Source of the DNA: Candidatus Buchananbacteria bacterium
GTDB lineage: Bacteria > Patescibacteriota > Patescibacteriia > 2-01-FULL-39-33
Length of the DNA: 37,608 bases
Reading direction: 5' to 3'
Assembly: GCA_903888345.1 (NCBI GenBank)
Contig: CAISTG010000002.1
Location: 1-37,608 of the forward strand
Positions 1-8,500 of this stretch are shown piece after piece. The notes beneath the pieces were generated by a model. That model ran no database searches. It had not been told where the DNA came from and saw only the letters and a list, made by a program, of their open reading frames with translations. Made by a program: the position numbers and the translations under genes. The stretch's first letter is position 1; the number at the start of each line of letters is the position of its first letter.

Positions 1-59
1 ACCTGACGATACCATCTGAACCTTATTTCTTGAGGGGCGCTAAGCTTTGATCCTGGCAT
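1..59 (-). CDS. Partial N-terminus of a possible IS481/integrase-like transposase (MPGSKLSAPQEIRFRWYRQ...), truncated by the window edge
   Basis: Open minus-strand frame from ATG at 59..57 to the window edge with no stop; Lys/Arg/aromatic-rich N-terminus; next to repeated TGTCACCCTT motifs that resemble subterminal repeats of an IS end. Only 19 codons visible. Confidence 0.35.
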   Translation of the reverse strand, partial: MPGSKLSAPQEIRFRWYRQ

Positions 60-81
60 ATATTTTGCTAAGTTTAGGTGA

Positions 82-137
82 GTTAACAGTGTCACCCTTA
101 TCTTACCAAAATGTCACCCTTTGATGTTAACTGTACA
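82..137. repeat. Candidate IS terminal region: direct repeats TGTCACCCTT (90-99, 112-121), GTTAAC at 82-87 and 125-130, ending at TGTACA (132-137)
   Basis: Read directly: two identical 10-mers 22 bp apart, flanked by GTTAAC on both sides. Confidence 0.4.
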
Positions 138-142
138 TAGTA

Positions 143-171
143 TTGACAAAACAGAAAATATATGATAAACT
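143..171 (+). promoter_or_regulatory. Sigma70-like promoter TTGACA-N17-TAAACT for ORF 207..509
   Basis: TTGACA 143-148, 17 nt spacer, TAAACT 166-171; ORF starts 35 nt downstream. Confidence 0.55.
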
Positions 172-206
172 AATCTATCGTTAAAAACCAAGAAAGGGAA
201 TATACG

Positions 207-509
207 ATGGGTATGCATATTGAAAGCCTGACTGACTTTGGCTTTGAAATCGCGCGCGAGGAAATTATTCGGGGAAATGCAGTAAAGATAGATGATTGGG
301 TGCACAGAAAACGCATCAGGGGCCAATGTCCAAAATGCAAAGCATGGTTTGATCAAACCTTCAATATACTGTATGGAGGCGACAAAGAGAGCTCCTGCAT
401 TTGTGGATATTTCACTATCGACGCCAAAGAAGAAACCGTCATCTACGACGGCCACAACATTAGTGAGAAGGAGTGGAAACAACGCCGAGCTGAAGCAGAA
501 AAACAGTAA
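207..509 (+). CDS. Small hypothetical protein (100 aa) with a possible zinc-ribbon (CPKC...CIC)
   Basis: ORF with good upstream promoter, AAGAAAGG upstream of ATG, and a rho-independent terminator just after the stop; CPKC and CIC motifs. Confidence 0.7.
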   Translation: MGMHIESLTDFGFEIAREEIIRGNAVKIDDWVHRKRIRGQCPKCKAWFDQTFNILYGGDKESSCICGYFTIDAKEETVIYDGHNISEKEWKQRRAEAEKQ

Positions 510-522
510 ATCAGAACCTTAG

Positions 523-555
523 ACACCAGCCACTTGCGGCTGGTGTATTTTTTTT
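523..555 (+). terminator. Rho-independent terminator of ORF 207..509
   Basis: ACACCAGCC (523-531) / GGCTGGTGT (538-546) perfect stem followed by a T tract. Confidence 0.85.
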
Positions 556-561
556 GAATCT

Positions 562-598
562 AAAAAACATCCTCGCTGTAATGGCGGGGATGTTTTTT
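562..598 (-). terminator. Rho-independent terminator of recA (minus); A/T tracts on both sides
   Basis: AAAAAACATCCTCGC (stem 567-576) / GCGGGGATGT (584-593) with one mismatch, followed by TTTTTT. Confidence 0.8.
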
Positions 599-611
599 AT
601 TATAGAATATT

Positions 612-1691
612 TTATTCATTAGCTAACGGCTCATCAGCGTAATCGTCATTAGCGGGTTTAACGCCAGCCAATTCTGATTCTCTAATCTTCTTCACTTCTT
701 CCATAATCTGTTTGCGAATAGCGGTCATTAACTTTAAATTAGATCTCAAATAGGTTTTGGCACTTTCACGTCCAACGCCTAATTTTTCTTCGCCAAAAGC
801 ATAAGTATTGCCATTTTTCTTAATCACGCCCTTTTCAATACCGACATCAAGTAAATCACCAGAAACGGAAATCCCCTCGTTATACATAATATCGAATTCA
901 CAGGTTTGAAATGGAGCAGCTACTTTATTTTTAACCACCTTAACTTTAACGCGATTACCAATATTTCTTTCGCCCTGCTTGATTTGAGCGGCGCGACGAA
1001 CTTCAATACGAACTGAAGAATAAAACTTTAACGCGGTACCGCCAGTCGTAGTTTCCGGATTACCGAAGAACACGCCAATCTTCATTCTAATTTGATTAAT
1101 GAAAATTAAGACAGTATTCGATTTAGAAATCGCGCCAGTTAACTTACGTAAAGCTTGGGACATTAATCTGGCCTGCAAACCCATATGAGAATCACCCATA
1201 TCGCCTTCAATTTCCGCCTTTGGCACCAAAGCCGCCACGGAGTCGACAACGATGACGTCGATCGCATTGGAACGAACCAATGTTTCGACAATCTCTAAGG
1301 CTTGCTCACCGGTATCAGGTTGAGAAATAAATAAATCATCAACCTTCACACCAATCTTACGAGCATAATCAGGATCCAGGGCATGCTCAGCATCAACGAA
1401 GGCCGCGACACCACCCAGCTTTTGAACTTCAGCCACAATATGCTGTGCCAAAGTTGTTTTACCAGAAGCTTCCGGACCAAAGATTTCTACAATTCTACCA
1501 CGCGGTACGCCACCGACACCCAAAGCAATGTCGAGTGACAAACAGCCAGTTGGCACGACTTCGATATCCATGGCTCGAGCTTCCCCGAACTTCATAATGG
1601 AACCATCGCCAAATCTTTCCTTGATTTGTCCAATGGCCGATTCTACTGCTTTAAACTTCTCACTTGTCTCATCACTTGATTTTTTAGCCAT
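612..1691 (-). CDS. recA: Recombinase RecA
   Basis: Canonical motifs: GPEASGKTT (Walker A), [49 protein letters not shown]. The supplied ORF starts at a TTG at 1703; ATG at 1691 (MAKKSSDE...) is the likelier start. Confidence 0.98.
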   Translation of the reverse strand: MAKKSSDETSEKFKAVESAIGQIKERFGDGSIMKFGEARAMDIEVVPTGCLSLDIALGVGGVPRGRIVEIFGPEASGKTTLAQHIVAEVQKLGGVAAFVDAEHALDPDYARKIGVKVDDLFISQPDTGEQALEIVETLVRSNAIDVIVVDSVAALVPKAEIEGDMGDSHMGLQARLMSQALRKLTGAISKSNTVLIFINQIRMKIGVFFGNPETTTGGTALKFYSSVRIEVRRAAQIKQGERNIGNRVKVKVVKNKVAAPFQTCEFDIMYNEGISVSGDLLDVGIEKGVIKKNGNTYAFGEEKLGVGRESAKTYLRSNLKLMTAIRKQIMEEVKKIRESELAGVKPANDDYADEPLANE

Positions 1692-1811
1692 AAAATTATA
1701 CAAACTTATTTATATATTTGTCATTTTAACCCAAACCCCTATTTTACTTAGGCTAACAATGGGCCCCTTCTAACGCTAAAATTTTACCAAAAATCCGACA
1801 AAATAACAACA

Positions 1812-1836
1812 GCCTGCCAGACTCGCCTAGGCAAGC
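1812..1836. repeat. Imperfect palindrome GCCTGCC...GGCAAGC
   Basis: GCCTGCC (1812-1818) and GGCAAGC (1830-1836), one mismatch; between recA and the HTH gene. Confidence 0.4.
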
Positions 1837-1862
1837 CAAACAGCTGAACTGATAATTGTCAA

Positions 1863-2504
1863 TTACTCCCCAAATAGCACCCTCACACTGGCCTCCTGAG
1901 GCCGACTGTAGCGTTTTTGGGCGGTAATAGAGATTAGATTAAGTCCGCTTTGTAAATCAACAAAAGTGCTAAATTTGCCATCCTGATCAACAAACACCGC
2001 TTTATTATTAATAACTAATTCCGCCTCCCTGGCCGTCACTCCAGTTACTAATAATTGACGCGAATGGGCTACAGTACCGTCTTGAGGTGAATTAATTTGT
2101 AATGGTGGCGGACTAAAAATTGCATTCACGCGGTATAAAAGAAAAAACACCAGACCGCTAACCGCTACAATAATTAAACCACGACTCAACCACTCATAGA
2201 CTGAGCCGAAATTACTTTTTTTGCCCAACTGATTTTGTCCAACCACTTGAACTTTATTTTTTAAATCATGCATCTCCGCTTTAGATAGCGCCAAATAATC
2301 ACCATAAAGCGCTAGCCATTTATCATAATATTCACGACTAGGTACTAGTCGTGGCTCTTGCGTTTCCAGTGCCTCCAAATATTTACTGGCAATATTAAGA
2401 TCGGCACTCGCCTTTTTAATCGTGATTCCACGATTAAGACGCGCTTCACGTAAGCGATTACCCAAAGGAGTACCAAGTTGTCGATGTTTAATAAAAGCTG
2501 TCAT
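1863..2504 (-). CDS. RodZ-like membrane protein: N-terminal HTH (XRE/HTH_25 type), TM helix, C-terminal Ig-like domain
   Basis: LGNRLREARLNRGITIKKASADLNIASKYLEALE (HTH); TM GLIIVAVSGLVFFLLYRV; C-terminal beta-rich INSPQDGTVAHSRQLLVTGVT... Confidence 0.8.
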   Translation of the reverse strand: MTAFIKHRQLGTPLGNRLREARLNRGITIKKASADLNIASKYLEALETQEPRLVPSREYYDKWLALYGDYLALSKAEMHDLKNKVQVVGQNQLGKKSNFGSVYEWLSRGLIIVAVSGLVFFLLYRVNAIFSPPPLQINSPQDGTVAHSRQLLVTGVTAREAELVINNKAVFVDQDGKFSTFVDLQSGLNLISITAQKRYSRPQEASVRVLFGE

Positions 2505-2515
2505 TTTTAATTAAC

Positions 2516-5281
2516 TTAAGTCCACTCATCATTACTAAAAAAATCGCGATGGCTCTTCTTCGGCTTAGCTGGCACTTCTTCTTCTTCTTCTTCTGCTGCT
2601 GCTGTTATTACCTCAATCTCTTCTTCAGCCTCCTCTGCCTCAGTCTCTGACGCCAAAGCAGCCTCCGCTTCTGCCAATAACTCCGCTTCCGTCTCAATGG
2701 CATCCGCCATTTCCTGATCCGCTAATTCTTCCGTATTTGTTTCAGTAATAATTTCCGGCTCCACCAAAGCATCAACCTCGATATCACGATCAAAAAACGT
2801 TGGCAATTCTTCTTCGGGCTCCTCTACTTGATCATCATCCTCAGACTCATTGAGATCAGTTTCGGGAATTTCTTGACCACGACTAAAAGCGGTAAATGAT
2901 GGCTCTTCTTCCTCATCATCAAAATTAACTCTAGCCTTAATCGTTTCGCTAATCGGTCGTAATTCACCAGTTAAATTATGCTCACGCGCTGAAAATTCCA
3001 AAGCGTTAACGCCGCCCAATTTATCCAGGAAAATTTCTCGGGCTTTGGCTCCATCTGATGGTCCAATTATACCCTTTTCTTCTAAAATGTCGAGGATTCT
3101 AGCGGCGCGCGCATAGCCCAATTTTAAACGTCGCTGTAATAACGAGGCCGAGGCTTTACCTGATTCGCGAATCACATCAATTGCTTCATTAATCAACGGC
3201 TCATCACTATCACCACCAAAGCCACCGCCGCCACTACTACCACCATAACTCGAAGAACCAGAGGCAGTCAAAGCTTCGACATATTCAGCTTCGCCTTGAG
3301 ACTTAATAAAGCGAATTAAATCGCTAACTTCCTTATCCGAAACAAACACACCCTGAATACGTTTTGGTTTAGAATATTCCGGTCCTAAATAAAGCATATC
3401 ACCGCGTCCAACCAATTTTTCCGCGCCGGACCCGTCTAAGATAGTACGTGAATCGATTGATGAGGCGACCGAAAACGAGGCACGCGCCGGAATATTGGCT
3501 TTAATCAAACCCGTAATAACTTCAGTCGATGGACGTTGCGTCGCTAAAATCAAATGAATGCCAACGGCACGAGACATTTGCGCCAAACGCACAATTCCCG
3601 CTTCCATATCATTAGCCGCCGAGGCCATTAAGTCCGCTAACTCGTCAATAATAATGACGATATAAGGCATCTTATCAGCGTGAGTCTGATTGTAAGAACC
3701 GATATTACGATTACCGAATTTCGCCAATAATTCAAATCGACGTTCCATTTCCGTAATACTCCACTTCAAGGCGCCAATGGTTTTCTTAACATCAGTAATT
3801 ACCGGCGTCAACAAATACGGAATATTATTATAAAGCGGTAATTCCACTCGTTTCGGGTCAACCAAAATAAATTTTAATTCATCAGGTGAATTCTGATACA
3901 TCAACGAAATAATAATCGAATTAACGCAAACTGATTTACCCGAACCGGTCGCACCGGCCACCAGTAAATGCGGCATTTTATCCAACTGTGCAAAAATCGC
4001 TTTACCAGAAACATCTTTACCTAAAGCAATATGTAAATTATTGGTGCGTGCCTTGTATTCTTTAGACAATAACATTTCTCCCATGGTCACTTTAGCACTA
4101 ATAACATTAGGCACTTCGATACCAACGAGAGACTTGCCCGGAATTGGTGCTTCGATACGTATCGGATGGGCGGCTAAGGCCAAAGCTAAGTCCGCATTTA
4201 AGGTCGTAATTTTCGATAAGCGAACACCATCAACGGGACGCATGGTATATTGAGTAACAGTCGGTCCAATATTAACATCACCCATTTCAACTGGTATCCC
4301 GAAGTTTGATAACGTTCGACGAATCACCTCTTGACTATTCTTGATATCGCCAGCGGTCGCCTTGCCGACCTTAGAATTCATCAAACCAATTGGAATATCC
4401 AGAGGGCCATATTTTTTGTTTTTAACCTCGGGCAATTCAGCGGCCACCCCACTGAAACCCATTTTAATTTCGGTTTTTACAAAGCCAGGCGCCTCTTCTT
4501 CAATTTCTTCCGGTTCTTCTTCCACAAAATTTTCTGCTGCTGGAGCGACTGCAACTTCCGCGGATTCTTCCTCATAAGTGTCTTCCTCGGTTTGTGACAA
4601 TAATTGTTCTTGATGTCTCATCTTGCGATAATAATGCCAATCTTTAAGTTTTAAGTAGATATAATTAATAACTTTAAGTGGCCACAAAATTCCATAAATT
4701 GAAGTCTCCAGAGCCAACAGAATGCCAATTAGCAACACGGCCACTAGCACCACTAAGGCACCCCAATAGCCCATACCACGTAATAGTGGCAAAGACACCG
4801 CTGCGCCCAGATAACCGCCACCATGACCGGCTTTCGCGGCCTCCAACGCCATCCAAGAATCAAAAGATAAATGGAAGATGCCAGCCAAGCCGCACAGTAA
4901 TAAGCAAACTCCGAAATAGTTAATCAGCCTAATCGGATATTTTTCTTCATTCAGCAAACAGAAAATCCAAGCACCTAGTAGCACTGGCACTAACCAGCGA
5001 ATATTGCCTAGCGCCATAGCTAAACCAGAATTAGTCAGTTGTCCGAATTTACCTGATAAGTCTAATAGCCCCAAGACACTCAAGGCGCCCAACAGGAAAA
5101 GAGTGATGATAAATATCCCCTTTTTGGTTTCCGGCGATAACTCCGCCAGCATATTAAAAATTGAACCAAAACCAAAACCACCACCAGTTGATTCATCTTC
5201 CACCTGTCGTCGATGATAACTGCGCGTTTTACGACGAGTTAAAAAAGAAAACATTCCCGATTTTTTTCTGTACCTAGACAT
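2516..5281 (-). CDS. ftsK: DNA translocase FtsK/SpoIIIE
   Basis: N-terminal TM segments; GATGSGKSVCVN Walker A; IIIIDELADLM; LATQRPSTEVITG; winged-helix gamma domain DEPLINEAIDVIRESGKASASLLQRRLKLGYARAARILD; long acidic C-terminal tail. Confidence 0.97.
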   Translation of the reverse strand: MSRYRKKSGMFSFLTRRKTRSYHRRQVEDESTGGGFGFGSIFNMLAELSPETKKGIFIITLFLLGALSVLGLLDLSGKFGQLTNSGLAMALGNIRWLVPVLLGAWIFCLLNEEKYPIRLINYFGVCLLLCGLAGIFHLSFDSWMALEAAKAGHGGGYLGAAVSLPLLRGMGYWGALVVLVAVLLIGILLALETSIYGILWPLKVINYIYLKLKDWHYYRKMRHQEQLLSQTEEDTYEEESAEVAVAPAAENFVEEEPEEIEEEAPGFVKTEIKMGFSGVAAELPEVKNKKYGPLDIPIGLMNSKVGKATAGDIKNSQEVIRRTLSNFGIPVEMGDVNIGPTVTQYTMRPVDGVRLSKITTLNADLALALAAHPIRIEAPIPGKSLVGIEVPNVISAKVTMGEMLLSKEYKARTNNLHIALGKDVSGKAIFAQLDKMPHLLVAGATGSGKSVCVNSIIISLMYQNSPDELKFILVDPKRVELPLYNNIPYLLTPVITDVKKTIGALKWSITEMERRFELLAKFGNRNIGSYNQTHADKMPYIVIIIDELADLMASAANDMEAGIVRLAQMSRAVGIHLILATQRPSTEVITGLIKANIPARASFSVASSIDSRTILDGSGAEKLVGRGDMLYLGPEYSKPKRIQGVFVSDKEVSDLIRFIKSQGEAEYVEALTASGSSSYGGSSGGGGFGGDSDEPLINEAIDVIRESGKASASLLQRRLKLGYARAARILDILEEKGIIGPSDGAKAREIFLDKLGGVNALEFSAREHNLTGELRPISETIKARVNFDDEEEEPSFTAFSRGQEIPETDLNESEDDDQVEEPEEELPTFFDRDIEVDALVEPEIITETNTEELADQEMADAIETEAELLAEAEAALASETEAEEAEEEIEVITAAAEEEEEEVPAKPKKSHRDFFSNDEWT

Positions 5282-5381
5282 AATATATTAATTAAAAATT
5301 ACTTATTGAACCTTAAACAGTGAAAACTAAACTATGGTGTGACCGGGCTAAAATCGGCCTCAGCTGCAGAGGTAATTAATC

Positions 5382-5446
5382 GTCATCCTGAGTTAACGAA
5401 GGATCCCACCCATATACTACGAGATCCTTCGCAAGCTCAGGATGAC
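5382..5446. repeat. 65-bp imperfect palindromic repeat GTCATCCTGAG...GGATC / GATCC...CTCAGGATGAC
   Basis: GTCATCCTGAG (5382-5392) inverted at CTCAGGATGAC (5436-5446); nested CGAAGGATC / GATCCTTCG. Confidence 0.85.
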
Positions 5447-5465
5447 ATTCTTATGTGTCTCTGCT

Positions 5466-5532
5466 GTCATTCCGGGCTTTCTTTATTGTCATTCCGGGCC
5501 TGCCTGTCCGGTAGGCAGGCTTGAACCGGAAT
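5466..5532. repeat. Nested palindromic element GTCATTCCGG[GCCTGCCT-GTCCGGT-AGGCAGGC]TTGAACCGGAAT, preceded by a partial copy GTCATTCCGGGC at 5466
   Basis: Outer arms ATTCCGG (5491-5497) / CCGGAAT (5526-5532); inner arms 5498-5505 / 5513-5520. Confidence 0.85.
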
Positions 5533-8500
5533 CTGAGCCCGCAGTCTCAGTCACTACTGACGCAGCAGCTGGAACAGCTGGAGTTTCCGGAGTTGCTGGA
5601 GTTTCACTAGCATCTGGTGTACTGGTTGGTATTTCAGTGGTAGTAGTAACCACCCCCTCTGACTGCTCAGTAGCAGAACTGGTCGCTGTTGTTTCTGCTC
5701 CACTTGCACCACTCCCTTCTAGAGGTGCATTAACTAGATTTTCAAAGGTGTTATCAGTACTGCTCGCCGAATAATCAATTACAGTCTCACGCTGGCCCAA
5801 AGCCACCCAATCAAAATACAGATCATCAGCCACTGGCGCATCGATAATAATCCAGAAACTGCTAGTTGATTTTTTGGTGACAGCATAACGAGCAAAGATC
5901 GAGCTGGTTGATAAATTCAAATTTAATAAGACCTTCGGGACGGAATTATAAGGTTTATCAAACTTAACTTCAATCGTAGTGGTGCCGGCAGGAATCATAA
6001 CCGTGCCTAATTGATCCTTATCAAGATACAATTTACCCTGAATTTCCACATCGTTCTTAAAGGTCACCTTGGCTTCAAAACCCGCTTCGCCAAAGACCGT
6101 CATCGTACCATAAAAACTCGAAGCAGTCGAAACGGTCAAGTTAGAAAAGCTATTATTATTACTATAAACAGTGAGGGTCGTATTATTGCTAGCAGTAGAA
6201 GTACTAACTTCATTCAAACGCGAAGTCAATTCCTTAATTTCTGCATTTTGATTTTGAGCAATCTGCAATAAATAGAAAGGTAAATGATCAGCACGATAAC
6301 CCTTATTGGTTCCATTCTCCATATAAAGTTCCGGCAAAGCCGCCTTGACTTCCTCAGCAATCAAACCGAAATCGCTCTGACCAGTGGCCTTCCAATCATA
6401 TGATTTAATTTGCAGACCCAACAAGGCATCGACATTCAAGGTAGTACTAGCAATATTATCCTTATATGTCCTGGATGACGGGTCAACATTAGTCAAAATT
6501 CCATTATAAGAATAAACCGTGCCATTGGTGCCCAAATCAGTGACCAAAACGCCATTACCACTGTCGAGTTCGATATAATTTGAACGCAATTTGAGATGGC
6601 CGGACTGATCCTCAAACGTAATGTCGGCACTTGTCACAAAACTAGCGTCAGCAAAAGAAAGGCCAACAGTATCGGATGAACCTAATGCTTCATAAATGCT
6701 ACTCGATGCATCATTAATAATAGCCAAACCATTTTTTACTGCGACCATTGAAACATCAGGGATGGACTGCCCAGCTAAAGCGGTGGTATGTCCTTCTAAT
6801 GCCAACCCCAGAGACATATGATTAATTGCCAAAGTATTCCCAATATCATCGCCGACTGTAATTAAAGGCGAAGTCGAGGCTCCCTTAATATTCAAATTGC
6901 CATTAGCAATAACCAAATCGACTGGATTAACAGAACCAATACCAGTGATATCACCGATGATCATGCTATTATTATTTGTATTATAAATTATTTTTCCGAC
7001 ATTCCCGGTATCGGCAAAATTCTCGGCAGCAAAAGCGAGTGATGGTAAGACGCTTCCACTAGCCGCTATTATCAAACTTCTATCAACCGCGCCAACAGTG
7101 GAATCACCAGGAAACTGAGAATTAAATTTAATCAAAGGAAGGCTGCCATTAGCATAGGTCCCGCTAAATGGCATATTTTCAACGGTCATATAATTGCTGC
7201 CAGCAACATCACCGATTTTAGAATCAAACGGCATCGTGGTGGTACCACCAAAATAATTTTGACCGAAAGCAGAATAAATTCCATAATTAGTGGAACTAGC
7301 AAAGATGGCATAACCGTTATTGGCATTATTCACGAACAATCCGGATATACTGAAATCATTAGTAGCCATACCCATCACACCGACAGCTGCACCATAACCA
7401 TTAACCCCAACTAGGCCCTCGCCCCTGACACCAACCCCATTATCAGAATAGCCATTTACCGAGGCCACCGTATCAGTTGCCATCGCCTCATCAAAATAAC
7501 CATAGCTTGTTTGGAAGGCAGTACTATAATCCAGACCACCGTAATTAATAGCATTATAGGAATAAATATTACCATCAGCAACGGTTAATTTTTCAGACGG
7601 ACCTGAAGTACCAATACCCACAAAAACTGCGTCAGCGCCAGTTCCACCTAAGGCCATCATATTTGAACCACTAACTTTGGCGTTATAGCCAATAGCCGTG
7701 GCATTGGTCAAGCTTGTAGTTGAGGCATTATTGCTATCACGCGAAGCACCATAACCGATGAAGGTCGAGTTTGTATCGATTACAGAATTATAATCAGAAA
7801 CAGTTCCACCGATACCCGTACCGGCAAAGGCGCCTAGAGCCGTCAGACCTTCAGTAGTGGAGCCGAATTTGAGCGACATATAGCCGCTAGCATTATTAAA
7901 TGAACCTGACACATTGCCATATAAAGAAAAATTTCCATTGGCAACATTATAATTTCCTGTTTTGTTTGATAATAATGAAGAAATGCCAAAACCAATATTA
8001 TCATGTCCCGTGGTATTGACGGAGAGTGAATATTGGCCAAAACCTAAATTTTGTATGCCAGTCATCGTCATATTGCCAGCACCACCATAAAAATAGTTAA
8101 GCTTACTGGTTGAGGCATAAGCCAGAACTACTCCATTATATTTCAAAGCGGTACCAGTCGCCATATTAATATCTCCACCAATCGTTAATCCACGAGAAGA
8201 ATCAATTGGCGATAAAGCCGTGCCCGAGTCCGCCCAATAATTAGTGCTACTGGAACTGCCACCAATCATACCCAAGGTAGAAGTCGACACCCATTTGGTT
8301 GAAGTGCCAGTACTCATTAAAATTTGGCCAGTTGTGCCAGCAGCATTAGTGGAATCCTTCAAATAACCACCAATAGCCAAGCCATTAGAGATCGTGACAT
8401 TACCGCTATTATCAATCACAAAGATGTTTTGGTTGGTGGAAGTAGCAACACGGAGCAAGGTAGTTGCTGATGATGCGCCATAAATATTCAAATAAGCATT

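Noticed and set aside
114-482. Minus-strand 122-aa ORF overlapping 207..509
   Set aside because: It covers the promoter and most of the better-supported plus-strand gene, and has no promoter or terminator of its own.
1692-1703. TTG start giving RecA an MYNF- extension, and the TATAAT 3 nt before ATG 1691 as a leaderless promoter
   Set aside because: The ATG at 1691 gives a standard RecA N-terminus; the TATAAT is too close to the start codon for a leaderless transcript and may be chance in AT-rich DNA.
5489-5525. SLPTGQAGPE at the C-terminus of giant 1 as a sortase (LPXTG) signal
   Set aside because: The string is LPTG, not LPXTG; no hydrophobic segment or basic tail follows, and the residues are encoded by a palindromic DNA repeat.
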